From contig JACRJB010000062.1 in the NCBI GenBank assembly GCA_016215605.1, positions 108,568 through 172,567 of the forward strand: 64,000 nt of DNA, written 5' to 3'. Made by a program: the position numbers and the translations under genes. This document shows positions 40,068 through 48,620 of the stretch, piece after piece (the stretch's first letter is position 1; each line of letters opens with the position of its first letter). Under the pieces are notes generated by a model. The model was not told the origin of the DNA and ran no database searches. It was given only the letters and a program-made list of their open reading frames with translations. The stretch comes from Rhodopseudomonas palustris. Its GTDB lineage: Bacteria; Pseudomonadota; Alphaproteobacteria; Rhizobiales; Xanthobacteraceae.

Positions 40068-40243
40068 ACCGGCAGGAGTTCCGGCAGGCTGTCCGGCGCG
40101 AACGCGATGCACTCCGCGGAAACGTACCTTCACCACGGTGCGTAAGCCGTCGGTCGGTTATTTGACCGTTTGAAAACCGCCCGGCGACCCCTCATACTTG
40201 CGGCGCGTTTGCGCCGCTTTCGCCGCTGCCAGTGGGGTCGACA

Positions 40244-40693
40244 ATGCCTGCCTTCATTTCTCTCGGGCGCTTCCTGTTCTCGGTGCTGTTCATCTTTTCC
40301 GGGGCGACCAAACTACTCGACATCGCCGCGACCACCCAGATGACGCAGAAGATCGCCGTGCCGGAGATGATGGCGACCTACACGGCGCAGCTCGAAAGCC
40401 TCGCCGGCGGCATGCCGTTCGCCCAGATGCTGGCGATCGCGGCCGGCGTCACCGAACTGCTGTGCGGCCTGCTGATCGCGCTGAATTTCGGCGCGCGCTG
40501 GTTCGCGCTGATCCTGATCCTGTTCGTTGCGGCGACGATCTTCTACTACCACGATTTCTGGAATCAGACCGGCGCCGACGCCCACAGCAACCTGATCCAT
40601 GCGCTGAAGAACCTGTCGCTGATCGGTGGCTTGTTCGTCATCGCCGGCATCGGCCGCGGGCCGCAGGCGGCGTCGTCGCATCACGACGTCTAA
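40244..40693 (+). CDS. DoxX family membrane protein
   Basis: 149 residues with four hydrophobic helices; begins MPAFISLGRFLFSVLFIFSGATKL, the DoxX opening. Conserved small-residue helices (LAIAAGVTELLCGLLIAL) follow, and the tail ends with HHDV. The family is linked to quinone or thiol redox in some bacteria but function is generally unknown. ATG 40244 with GGGG upstream; a GTG four codons before is less likely. Its stop is three bases from that of the convergent DHFR-like gene. Confidence 0.88.
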   Translation: MPAFISLGRFLFSVLFIFSGATKLLDIAATTQMTQKIAVPEMMATYTAQLESLAGGMPFAQMLAIAAGVTELLCGLLIALNFGARWFALILILFVAATIFYYHDFWNQTGADAHSNLIHALKNLSLIGGLFVIAGIGRGPQAASSHHDV

Positions 40694-40696
40694 GCC

Positions 40697-41263
40697 TCAG
40701 ACGCTCCGCCGCCATGCGGTGACGCCGACGTCGTGTTCGGTGTCCAGCACGATCCGCTCCGCTGGCGTGAGGCCATGGGCGGCGAGGAGATGCTGTGGCG
40801 TCTTGGCGGGCACGCCGGGAAAGCACGGCTGGCCGCCCGGCAGGCGCACCCCGGGCGCTTCGGACAGCCAGAACGTCTGGTAGCGATCGAAGAACATCGC
40901 GAACACGTCCGGTCCGCCGATGATGGCAACCGTGCCGGTGTCGACTCCTGCGCGCGCGCAGGCCTGTTCGAACGAGGCGCCCGCGGGGTTCCAGCGGACA
41001 GCCTTGGGATTCGCCGGATCCGCCGACAGGCTCGCGACCTGCCGCGTCACCAGCAGCCGCTTGCGCTGCGGCGAGTTCGGCTGGTCCTCGAACGAATTGC
41101 GGCCGTGGACGATCAGCTCGGCGCGATCGAGCGAGTCGGAGAAGAAGCGCTGGTCGCTGGGGAATTTCAGGATATCCGGCATCACGCCCTGCGCGTCCGC
41201 GAGATGGCCCTCGGCGGAGACGATCACGAAGCCTTCGATCCGCAGCGCCGGCGCGCCGGTCAT
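40697..41263 (-). CDS. Dihydrofolate reductase-like / RibD C-terminal family protein
   Basis: 188 residues. A Rossmann-like DHFR/RibD fold is suggested by GFVIVSAEGHLAD, LIVHGRNSFED, RLLVTRQVAS and VAIIGGPDVFAMFFDRYQTFWLSEAPG (the GGxxVF nucleotide motif). It lacks several folate-contact residues of true FolA, so the substrate is uncertain. Has GGAGA before ATG 41263. Confidence 0.82.
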   Translation of the reverse strand: MTGAPALRIEGFVIVSAEGHLADAQGVMPDILKFPSDQRFFSDSLDRAELIVHGRNSFEDQPNSPQRKRLLVTRQVASLSADPANPKAVRWNPAGASFEQACARAGVDTGTVAIIGGPDVFAMFFDRYQTFWLSEAPGVRLPGGQPCFPGVPAKTPQHLLAAHGLTPAERIVLDTEHDVGVTAWRRSV

Positions 41264-41301
41264 CGGGTCTCCAGAAGAGGCAAGCGCAAGCCGCTATCCG
41301 A

Positions 41302-42246
41302 TCACTCGGAGATGGTCTGCACGACGGAGCTGACCGGACGGGAGCTGACGGTCGGCAGCGGACTGCTCTTGGCGAGTTCCTCGTCGTACTTCGCCATCGT
41401 CACCACCGGCGCCTTGGCCTTCATCTGCACCACCTTGTAGCCGCCGGCCTTCAGGCGGCGCAGCAGTTCGGGCAGCGCCTCGGCCGTGCTCTTCTGGAAG
41501 TCGTGCATCAGGATGATGCCTTTGCCGAGCTTGTCGACCTTCTTCATCACGGTGTCGACCACCTGCTCGGGCTTGCGCGCCTTGAAGTCGAACGAGTCGA
41601 GATCGCAGGAGAACATCGCGATGTTGCGGGTGCCGAGATAGGTGACCATTTCCGGCGGGTGCTGCAGCGCCGGGAAGCGGAAGAACGGCGACGGCGCGCT
41701 GCCGAGCGCCCACTTCACCGCGGCGTAGCCCTTTTCGATTTCGTCCTTGCGCTGATCCTCGGTGAGCTTCTTGTTCGCCAGATTGGCGTGCGACCAGGTG
41801 TGGGCGCCGATGGTGTGGCCGGCGGCGGCGACCTGCTTCAGGATCTCGGGGTGATAGGTGGCGTGCTTGCCGATCGGAAAGAAGATCGCCTTGGTGCATT
41901 GATCGGCCAGCGCCTTCAGCACCGCCGGGGTGTTGGTCGGCCACGGGCCGTCGTCGAAGGTCAGCACCACTTCCTTGTCGCGCAGGAAGTCGAGTTGTTT
42001 GAAATGCTCGAAGCCGAAGCCGGGGCCGCCGGTGGTGTCGATCTCGACCACGCGGCCGACGCCGAGCGCGTCGGGATTGGCGCAGGCCTGTTTGACGGGG
42101 GCGGGCGCCGGAGCCGGCGTGGGCGCCGCCTGCGGCGCTGGCTGGGCAGTGGCGCCGGTGGTCTTGGGGGTCGCCTGCGACCACGCTGCGCCGATTGCGC
42201 CGAGAGAAACCGCGCTTGCAATCAGAAGACCCGTCGCGATCCGCAT
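41302..42246 (-). CDS. Exported polysaccharide deacetylase (NodB domain)
   Basis: 314 residues. Signal peptide (cleavage near AWSQA), a Pro/Ala linker, then a NodB carbohydrate-esterase-4 domain: VVLTFDDGPWPTNTPAVL (metal and catalytic Asp), GHTIGAHTWSHANL (His-x3-His metal ligands) and IILMHDFQKSTAEALP near the C-terminus. Likely removes acetyl groups from peptidoglycan or another glycan in the periplasm. AAGGA before ATG 42246. Confidence 0.92.
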   Translation of the reverse strand: MRIATGLLIASAVSLGAIGAAWSQATPKTTGATAQPAPQAAPTPAPAPAPVKQACANPDALGVGRVVEIDTTGGPGFGFEHFKQLDFLRDKEVVLTFDDGPWPTNTPAVLKALADQCTKAIFFPIGKHATYHPEILKQVAAAGHTIGAHTWSHANLANKKLTEDQRKDEIEKGYAAVKWALGSAPSPFFRFPALQHPPEMVTYLGTRNIAMFSCDLDSFDFKARKPEQVVDTVMKKVDKLGKGIILMHDFQKSTAEALPELLRRLKAGGYKVVQMKAKAPVVTMAKYDEELAKSSPLPTVSSRPVSSVVQTISE

Positions 42247-42473
42247 GTCCGTTGTCCTTCTGCCATCGTCCGCAGCCGGCGCCGAGCGCCGAAACCGCAG
42301 GGGCTGCCGCATCTTGCCGTCAAACTAGAGGCAGAAAACAGCCCCTCGCAACGGCTATTCGACTCCTGCGGCGAGTTGCCCGCAGTTTCGCACCGGCGAT
42401 GTGCACGGCGGACACAAGGTTGCGGCGCGTCGAGCGGCGGTGGAGCTCGCCGACGGGCGGATAGAGCAGCTCG

Positions 42474-44186
42474 TTACCGCAGGCGGATGATGAAATCGGT
42501 TCCCTGACCGGTTTCGCCGCTCGCCGTAATGCCTTGATCGGACACGACCAGCGAGGCGCCGGAGGTGATCGCCTCGGCGATTCGCGCCATCGCCTCCGGC
42601 GGGACCGTCAGGCGGTCGAGCGCCGCGGCTGGACCATCGGTTTCCAGCGAAACCTTCGCTTCGGCGACTAAATCCTTCTTGCTCCGGCGAGAATTGCTTT
42701 GGACTTCGGCGCGCCGGGAGGCCGGCAGCGACACCACGGTCCAGCGCACGCCATCGTCCTTCGCCAGCTCGGCGGTGAAGACGTGGGTGCCCAGCGGGCG
42801 CTCGCTCGCGGCGATCGAGACCGGGACGTCGAACAACGGCGTCATGTTCTGACGGACGTAGAGCTTCTGGTCCTTACCGCTGATGAACACGGCGATCTGG
42901 CCGCCGCCGCGCTTGGCGGCCGGCAGTTCCGCCGCGGGCGGCACGGTGGGATCGGTGGCGCGGGACTGATCCTTCGACGCGTCCTTGGACGGATCCTTGG
43001 ACTGAGCCGCGGCGTCGGCCTTATCCAGGGACTCAACAACCGGTGCCTTGTCGTTGGCAACGGCCGGTTTTTCCGCTGTTGAGGTGTTGGATTCGACAGC
43101 TTTGGAGTCGCTCGCCTTGGGCTCGGCGGTCTTGTCGACAGTGGCCGTCGTCGCCGGGTCGACGGCGTCGGTCTTGGTTTCCGCCGTGGAGGGAGTGGTA
43201 ACGGTTACGGTGTCGTCCTTGGCGGCATCGTCCTTGATGATGGTGTCGATGCTCGCTTCGGCGCGCGCGTCAGCGCTGGCCGCCGTCAGGGAGGGCGGCG
43301 CTGCTTCGGCCGAGTCGGCGCGGGCCGGGGAGTCGGACAGAACGGCGGTTGCGCCGACGCTCGCCGCGCTCGCGTCGGCGGTCGTCACCGGCCGCGGGTC
43401 GTCGAGCGAAATGCCGGCGCGCAACTCCGCGTTCGGCGCAGCGGGGTCGGCCGCTGCGGCCTTGTCGGACTTCGAGGAGGTCGTCGGCTTTTGCGGATCG
43501 GACGCCATCGGCGCGTCCGGCGGCGCGGGCCGTTTGCTGGCCAGCAGCGCGTGGCTGAAACTGGTCGGCGTGATGTCGCCGGGCGTGACGATCACGCGCG
43601 CGCCCATCCGGGTCCAGCCCCACATCTTCATCGCAAAGGCGTTCGGCAACCGGATGCAGCCGTGCGACGCCGGGTAACCCGGCACCACGCCGGCATGCAG
43701 CGCGATGCCCGACCATGTGATCCGCTGCATGTAGGGCATCGGTGCGCCGCTGTAGATGTTGGAGCGGTGCCATTTGTTTTTCTGGATGACGCTGAACACG
43801 CCCATCGGCGTCGAATGGCCGCGCATCCCGGTCGACACCGGCGTCTCGGCGAAGAAGCCGTTGGCGTCGAACACGCGCAGCTTCTGCTGATCGATCGACA
43901 CCGAGATCACCAGCGGCCCTTGCGGCTTGGCGGTCTGCTTCTCGATCAGCTTCTCCTGCTTGGTGTCGAGCGGGTAGTGCTTCCGTTGATACCGCTTCGG
44001 GGCCGGCGGCGCCGGGGTGTAGACCGCGCTGTCGTTTTCCGGCCACCACCAGTTCGAGGCCTGGGCCTCGGACGACAGGGCGAACACGCCCGCCGCGGTG
44101 AGCATTCCGGCGCGCCACGCCGCCTTGAAAGTCACTCCGTGAGCGAGATCACTTTTGTTGGGTCGCGGCGCGAGGCCCGATGACAT
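42474..44186 (-). CDS. L,D-transpeptidase (YkuD) with long disordered region and second degenerate domain
   Basis: 570 residues. N-terminal membrane segment, then a YkuD domain (about 60-220) with catalytic cysteine C177 in HAGVVPGYPASHGCIRLP. This makes 3-3 peptidoglycan crosslinks or anchors proteins to the wall. From about 235 to 420 it is an Ala/Asp/Lys/Thr-rich low-complexity stretch. Residues about 425-505 (IAVFISGKDQKLYVRQ to RPLGTHVFTAEL) copy the first half of a YkuD domain but without the HG...SHGC active site. A family-specific tail follows, ending TGQGTDFIIRLR. Start at 44186 is by conservation; the ribosome site is weak. Divergent from creA. Confidence 0.88.
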   Translation of the reverse strand: MSSGLAPRPNKSDLAHGVTFKAAWRAGMLTAAGVFALSSEAQASNWWWPENDSAVYTPAPPAPKRYQRKHYPLDTKQEKLIEKQTAKPQGPLVISVSIDQQKLRVFDANGFFAETPVSTGMRGHSTPMGVFSVIQKNKWHRSNIYSGAPMPYMQRITWSGIALHAGVVPGYPASHGCIRLPNAFAMKMWGWTRMGARVIVTPGDITPTSFSHALLASKRPAPPDAPMASDPQKPTTSSKSDKAAAADPAAPNAELRAGISLDDPRPVTTADASAASVGATAVLSDSPARADSAEAAPPSLTAASADARAEASIDTIIKDDAAKDDTVTVTTPSTAETKTDAVDPATTATVDKTAEPKASDSKAVESNTSTAEKPAVANDKAPVVESLDKADAAAQSKDPSKDASKDQSRATDPTVPPAAELPAAKRGGGQIAVFISGKDQKLYVRQNMTPLFDVPVSIAASERPLGTHVFTAELAKDDGVRWTVVSLPASRRAEVQSNSRRSKKDLVAEAKVSLETDGPAAALDRLTVPPEAMARIAEAITSGASLVVSDQGITASGETGQGTDFIIRLR

Positions 44187-44419
44187 TGAAGATTGTTCCA
44201 GGCGCACGCGGTGGTCCTCGAATCTCTTGAGTGATCTCAGATGAGTGTCGCAACAGCGAGACTCGTTCACCAGCATCCGCGCGGTATTTCCCCGCGCATT
44301 TGATTCAAACCTTAACAAAAAAGCTTCACAGGAGGTTAAACCAGAGTCGCAGGCCGCCGGCATCTTTCACAACGCATCGCCGGCCCCCACATGCGGACAG
44401 CCTGCTTACGGAGATTTCG

Positions 44420-44968
44420 ATGAGACTTCGCCACGCCCAATCGCTCGTGACCCGCCTGACGTGCGCCGCCCTGGCGGCGCTGGCCGTCACCACCCTGGCT
44501 TCCGCATCGGCCTCGGCCGCGGACGACCCGGACCTGATCTTCCGCCGCTCCACGGTGTTCAAACTGCTCAGCCCGAACGACAAGCTCGCCACCTACGGCA
44601 TCGACGATCCGGAGATCCAGGGCGTCGCCTGCCACTTCACGGTGCCGGAGCGGGGCGGGTTCAAGGGCTGGCTCGGCCTCGCCGAGGAAGTCTCGGACAT
44701 CTCGCTGGCCTGCCGCCAGATCGGCCCGATCCGCTTCAAGGACAAGCTCGAACAGGCCGACGACATGTTCAGCAAGCGCCGGTCGATGTTCTTCAAGAAG
44801 ATGCAGATCGTCCGCGGCTGCGACGCCAAGCGCAACGTGCTGGTCTACATGGTCTACTCGGATCGGCTGATCGAGGGTTCGCCGAAGAACTCGACCTCGT
44901 CGGTGCCGATCATGCCGTGGGGCGCGGCCGACGCCACCGTTCAGAAATGCGGCGACTTCTTCAAGTAA
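44420..44968 (+). CDS. creA: CreA family exported protein
   Basis: 182 residues with a signal peptide ending ASASA. Mature protein matches the CreA family: RSTVFKLLSPNDKLATYGIDDPEIQGVACHFTVPERGGFKGWLGLAEEVSDISLACRQ (shown in the frame as several blocks) with four cysteines, and NVLVYMVYSDRLIEGSPKNSTSSVP. Function in the family is unknown. GGAG seven bases before ATG 44420. Followed by a strong terminator. Confidence 0.93.
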   Translation: MRLRHAQSLVTRLTCAALAALAVTTLASASASAADDPDLIFRRSTVFKLLSPNDKLATYGIDDPEIQGVACHFTVPERGGFKGWLGLAEEVSDISLACRQIGPIRFKDKLEQADDMFSKRRSMFFKKMQIVRGCDAKRNVLVYMVYSDRLIEGSPKNSTSSVPIMPWGAADATVQKCGDFFK

Positions 44969-44973
44969 TAATC

Positions 44974-45003
44974 GCAGCACCAACGAAAGCAGCACCAACG
45001 AAA
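44974..45003 (+). repeat. Perfect tandem 15-bp duplication after creA
   Basis: GCAGCACCAACGAAA occurs twice head to tail between the creA stop and its terminator. It looks like a recent slippage or duplication. No coding role. Confidence 0.85.
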
Positions 45004-45039
45004 ACGGAGCGACAGGCGAGGGCCGGTCGCTCCGTTTTT
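45004..45039 (+). terminator. Rho-independent terminator of creA
   Basis: A perfect 10-bp stem, ACGGAGCGAC with GTCGCTCCGT, a 12-base loop and a TTTTT tail, 35 bases after the creA stop. The clearest intrinsic terminator in the window; the flanking A-run could let it work weakly for leftward transcription too. Confidence 0.88.
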
Positions 45040-45081
45040 ATTGATGACGAGTTTGGCCACGCCCGAAGCGCGCGGAGATGC

Positions 45082-45312
45082 TCAACGCGACGGGCGACCC
45101 AACGCGGCCGGTCGCGCCGGATCGCGGTAGCCGACCAGGCGAACCAGGCCCTGTGGAATCGACTGCGTCGCGGGGTGGCCGAACAGGTTCTGCAACGACA
45201 TCTCGCCGGGCGAGCCGGCGGTGCGGATCTTCTTCACGGCCGCTGCGACGCGACCCGCGACGGCTTGTCCGCCGTCCGTCTTCGCGCTTGTCACGCGCGG
45301 ATCGTTTGTCAT
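45082..45312 (-). CDS. Small protein, 76 residues, unknown function
   Basis: Starts at ATG 45312 with an ideal GGAGGA eight bases upstream, which is the main reason to believe it. The product has no signal peptide, is basic and Ala/Gly-rich, and contains AVAGRVAAAVKKIRT and LFGHPATQSIPQGLVRLVGYRDP. I do not recognise a family. Its end faces the creA terminator. Confidence 0.6.
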   Translation of the reverse strand: MTNDPRVTSAKTDGGQAVAGRVAAAVKKIRTAGSPGEMSLQNLFGHPATQSIPQGLVRLVGYRDPARPAALGRPSR

Positions 45313-45996
45313 GTGACGTTCCTCCATAAGCCTAATTAACGCGCATTGCCCGAAATCGTTGCGCTCGGTCGCTGCGGCCGAACGGCCGATGCGGGCAATC
45401 GCCAGTGTTGTGATGTTGAAATCTGAGCCGCGAGCCGCGCTTGCGCGTGAGATCGGCTTCGGCAGGTAGTCGCGTCCGACAGCAACCCGGTGGAGTTGCG
45501 ACAACGCGCCTTCAGCGCTTCTGTATCGTCCGGCGCTGCTTCGCACCAAGGTCTCGCTGAAAACAAGTTTAATACAATCTTACTGAACGCGCCAGCGACC
45601 ACTGAATGCGTCGAGGTGTGATGAATGCGCCCGCGATGCGGCGTCGCAGGCGGACTAACAACTTCGCGAGAGGCCGGAGCCGGTCTCGCTCGCACTGGTG
45701 TCAGTAGCGGCCGAGTGTGACGCCGTGATGTCGGCGCCCGATGACGTTGGTCGCAGCCCGGTCGGCTGTCGCTGGTAGAGAGGCACCGGATCACGGTTCG
45801 ACGGTGCGGAACCGGTTGCCTGAATTCGCAGGGATTTTCGCCGCGGTGTTTCGTCGTCGGGTCTTGCGATGAAACAATTCGGGCCGCCACGAAACCATTT
45901 TCCATTCGAACGCAGACGTCCGGAAACAGCGCGTGGTTATCAAGCCCTCAACGAAAGGGCAGCGGTCGCTGCCGAGGCTGGATCGGAGACACGTCA
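45313..45996. other. 684-base intergenic region
   Basis: No gene I can support. Just upstream of the 76-residue gene lies a nested inverted repeat: ATTGCCCG (45345-45352) with CGGGCAAT (45392-45399), enclosing CGGCCG-AA-CGGCCG-like arms (45375-45388). On the leftward transcript this would be a leader structure. The rest has lower GC patches (45565-45600) and short frames without ribosome sites. It could hold an sRNA, but I see no terminator to support one. Confidence 0.5.
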
Positions 45997-46158
45997 ATGC
46001 GAACCCTGAGCTTCATGCTCGCTTGCGCCTTCGTGCTTGCTGGATCGTCCGTGGCAGGCTCGTCTGAAGGCGGCCTGCCGGGCATCGGCGCCTTCTCCTA
46101 TATCGGGCCGACGGTGACGCAGACCGCGATCGCCCCGACGCTCCTTGCGGCCAAGTGA
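45997..46158 (+). CDS. Small exported protein, 53 residues
   Basis: ATG 45997 preceded by GGAGA about nine bases upstream. A clear signal peptide (MRTLSFMLACAFVLAGSSVA) leaves a mature peptide of about 30 residues, rich in Gly/Thr/Ala, with LPGIGAFSYIGPTVTQTAIAP. No cysteines in the mature part. I do not recognise a family. Ends 40 bases before the next exported protein, perhaps on one mRNA. Confidence 0.55.
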   Translation: MRTLSFMLACAFVLAGSSVAGSSEGGLPGIGAFSYIGPTVTQTAIAPTLLAAK

Positions 46159-46198
46159 GCACGCCGGCGTGATGCAATTTCCAAGCTTTGGTTTGTCG

Positions 46199-46564
46199 AT
46201 GGCCTCTCGTCGCGCCGCGCTCGCGCTCGGCGTATTTCTGCTGGCTGGAACCGGCGCGCAGGCGCAGGCCAGGTCGCTGCTCAACGTTCAGGATCCGCGG
46301 ATCGAATTCATCCGGCAGTGCACCGCGCACATGGCCGGCCGTTGGGCGCATCCGGTCGCGGTCTGCGGCTGCCTCCACGATCATGCGGCTGCGGCCGTGC
46401 AGGACAGCGACCTGCGCGAGGCGCTGCTGCGCGGCATGCGCGAGAGCGGCGTGCCGACGATCGAGACCGAGTGGGTGCCGCCGGCCAAACAGTCGCAGAT
46501 CAGCGCGACCTTCACGCTGATCGCCAAGCCGGCGCTGCAATGCATGTTCGATCCGGCCGACTAG
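46199..46564 (+). CDS. Exported four-cysteine protein, unknown function
   Basis: 121 residues from ATG 46199 (MASRRAALALGVFLLAGTGAQAQA signal peptide); ATG 46172 nine codons upstream is also possible. No good ribosome site for either. Four cysteines (QCTAHM, VCGCLHDHA, LQCMFD) probably form disulphides in the periplasm. Helical repeat-like middle (LREALLRGMRESG). No family recognised. Confidence 0.7.
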   Translation: MASRRAALALGVFLLAGTGAQAQARSLLNVQDPRIEFIRQCTAHMAGRWAHPVAVCGCLHDHAAAAVQDSDLREALLRGMRESGVPTIETEWVPPAKQSQISATFTLIAKPALQCMFDPAD

Positions 46565-46670
46565 CCGATCGCCTGCATGCGTGTCGCCATGATCAAGCCG
46601 GGCGGATCTCGAGCAGTTCTGTTTCTGTTGGAATTAGAATGGCGCGCCGGGACGCTGACCACAGGCAAAA

Positions 46671-46778
46671 CCTCATGGTGAGGAGGCGCGTTAGCGCCGT
46701 CTCGAACCATGCGCCGCAAGCGATGCGTCGCCCCATCCTTCGAGACGCCCGGCTTCGCCGGGCGCCTCAGGATGAGGA
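46671..46778. repeat. Dispersed intergenic palindromic element (CCTCATGGTGAGG type)
   Basis: A mosaic of inverted repeats: CCTCA-TGG-TGAGG, GGCGC-GTTA-GCGCC, CGCCCGGC-TTCG-CCGGGCG, and CATCCT ... AGGATG enclosing the last. I recognise this style of element as common in Bradyrhizobium and Rhodopseudomonas intergenic DNA. Its full family consensus cannot be derived from one copy. Confidence 0.7.
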
Positions 46779-46828
46779 TTCAGCGCATCTCGAAAGGCTT
46801 TGTCTTTTCAATCAAACGATGCGCGGCT

Positions 46829-47095
46829 TTAACGGCGCTGAACCCGGGGCACGCATTTGCTGGTGCGGGTGATACCCGCTCCGGTCAGCGTGGCGCCCAG
46901 GACTTCCTTGATCTGTCCGTTGGGACAGGATCCGTCGTCGACCAGAACGCGCTGCCCCAGCCGCAGATCGGTGATGTCCTGTTCGCGCGACACCTGCTGC
47001 TGCGCGATCGCAGGTCCTGCCGTCAGCAGCAGCGTGACCGCCGCCTTGCACAGCAGCGCGGAGACAGGCAGGCGGATTTCGTAAGCGTCGGACAT
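46829..47095 (-). CDS. Small exported protein, 88 residues
   Basis: ATG 47095 with GGGAGA upstream. A hydrophobic stretch (VSALLCKAAVTLLLTAGPAIAQ) looks like a signal peptide after a polar start of ten residues. Mature part QQVSREQDITDLRLGQRVLVDDGSCPNGQIKEVLGA (in blocks) and KCVPR, with two cysteines likely bonded. Small proteins of this kind recur in Bradyrhizobiaceae; function unknown. Confidence 0.75.
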   Translation of the reverse strand: MSDAYEIRLPVSALLCKAAVTLLLTAGPAIAQQQVSREQDITDLRLGQRVLVDDGSCPNGQIKEVLGATLTGAGITRTSKCVPRVQRR

Positions 47096-47221
47096 CTGGT
47101 CTCCCTCATGCGCTGCGCGCAACGATGGCTTGATTCGATCGAGCGATCATACCGCCTGGCAATTCCGGCAATCTGTGGTTTGATCGCGCCCGATCAAACA
47201 ACAACAAGGAGCCGCCGCCGC

Positions 47222-48508
47222 ATGAGCGTCAACGACCTTCAACGCCGAATTCTTGACGCCGTCGATGCCGGCTTCGATGCCCAACTCGCCACCACGCGTG
47301 ATTTCGTCGCGATCCCGAGCACGCGCGGCGCCGAGGGCCCGTGCCAGGACATGATCGCCGATCTGCTGCGGCAACGCGGCTACGAGGTCGACGACTGGCA
47401 TATCGATCTCGACGAACTCAAGGATTTGCGCGGCTTCGGTCCGATCGAGCACGACTTCTCCAAAGCGCGCACCGTGGTCGGCACCTATCGCCCGGCCAAC
47501 AACGGCGGGCGTTCGCTGATCCTGCAGGGGCACTGCGACGTGGTGCCGACCGGGCCGCTCGAGATGTGGGACACGCCGCCGTTCGCGCCGGTGGTGAAGG
47601 ACGGCCGGATGTACGGCCGCGGCGCCTGCGACATGAAGTCCGGCACCATCGGCGCGCTGTATGCGCTCGACGCCATCAAGGCGGCGGGGTTGCGGCCGAC
47701 CGGCCGAATCCATTTCCAGTCGGTGATCGAAGAGGAGAGCACCGGCGTCGGCGCGCTGTCGACGTTGCAGCGGGGCTACCGCGCCGACTGCTGCTTCATT
47801 CCGGAGCCGACCGACGGGAAGATGGTGCGCTCGCAGGTCGGCGTGATCTGGTTTCGGCTGAAGGTGCGCGGATTTCCGGTGCACGTGTTCGAAGCCGGCT
47901 CGGGGTCGAATGCGATCACCGCGGCCTATCATCTGATTCACGCGCTGGAGAAGCTCGAAGAGGACTGGAACAAGCGCGCCGCCGGCGACGCTCATTTCAA
48001 GAACGTGGCGCATCCGATCAACTTCAACCCCGGCATCATCAAGGGCGGCGACTGGGCGTCGAGCGTGCCGGCCTGGTGCGATGTCGATTGCCGGATCGCC
48101 ATCCTGCCGGGATGGTCGGTCGCCGATCATCAGGCCGAAATCCTCGCCTGTGTCGCGGCGGCGGCGCGCGATCACCGCTTCCTGTCGAACAATCCGCCGC
48201 AGGTGGAGTGGTCGGGCTTTTTGTCGGAGGGCTACGAGCTGAAGGATTCGGCTGCGCCAGAAGCCGCCTTCGGCAAGGCCTACGACGCGGTCTATGGCGG
48301 CGCGACGCCGGATCTGGTGTTCACCGCGCTGACCGATACACGGTTCTACGGGCTGAACTACAACATTCCGAGCCTGTGCTTCGGCGCCAGCGGCGCGGCG
48401 ATGCACGGCTTCAACGAATATGTCGACCTCGAGTCGCTGCGGCAATCGACCAAGGCGACCGCGCTGTTCATCGCCGAATGGTGCGGCGTCGAACCGGTCG
48501 CCTCATGA
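47222..48508 (+). CDS. M20 family deacylase (ArgE/DapE-like)
   Basis: 428 residues; two-zinc amidohydrolase. Motifs: QGHCDVVP (zinc His and catalytic Asp), GRGACDMKSG (bridging Asp), IEEESTGVGA (catalytic Glu pair) and MHGFNEYVDLESL near the end (zinc His). The dimerisation domain lies between about 185 and 310. It belongs to the acetylornithine deacetylase/succinyl-diaminopimelate desuccinylase group, but the substrate cannot be fixed; neighbours give no hint. AAGGAG about ten bases before ATG 47222. Confidence 0.93.
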   Translation: MSVNDLQRRILDAVDAGFDAQLATTRDFVAIPSTRGAEGPCQDMIADLLRQRGYEVDDWHIDLDELKDLRGFGPIEHDFSKARTVVGTYRPANNGGRSLILQGHCDVVPTGPLEMWDTPPFAPVVKDGRMYGRGACDMKSGTIGALYALDAIKAAGLRPTGRIHFQSVIEEESTGVGALSTLQRGYRADCCFIPEPTDGKMVRSQVGVIWFRLKVRGFPVHVFEAGSGSNAITAAYHLIHALEKLEEDWNKRAAGDAHFKNVAHPINFNPGIIKGGDWASSVPAWCDVDCRIAILPGWSVADHQAEILACVAAAARDHRFLSNNPPQVEWSGFLSEGYELKDSAAPEAAFGKAYDAVYGGATPDLVFTALTDTRFYGLNYNIPSLCFGASGAAMHGFNEYVDLESLRQSTKATALFIAEWCGVEPVAS

Positions 48509-48620
48509 CCTGACAGGTCATTGCGTTCGGCGGATCGACATGCACGATCCGCCGACGTCCGACGATGCACACCGAGCCCGCGCCGCCGTCCGGCGAGAAT
48601 GCGGGCCGAGAGGAGGGATG

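Noticed and set aside
45336..45905. Leftward 189-codon frame in the 45.3-46 kb gap
   Set aside because: No ribosome site, no hydrophobic pattern or domain; overlaps a palindromic leader of another gene.
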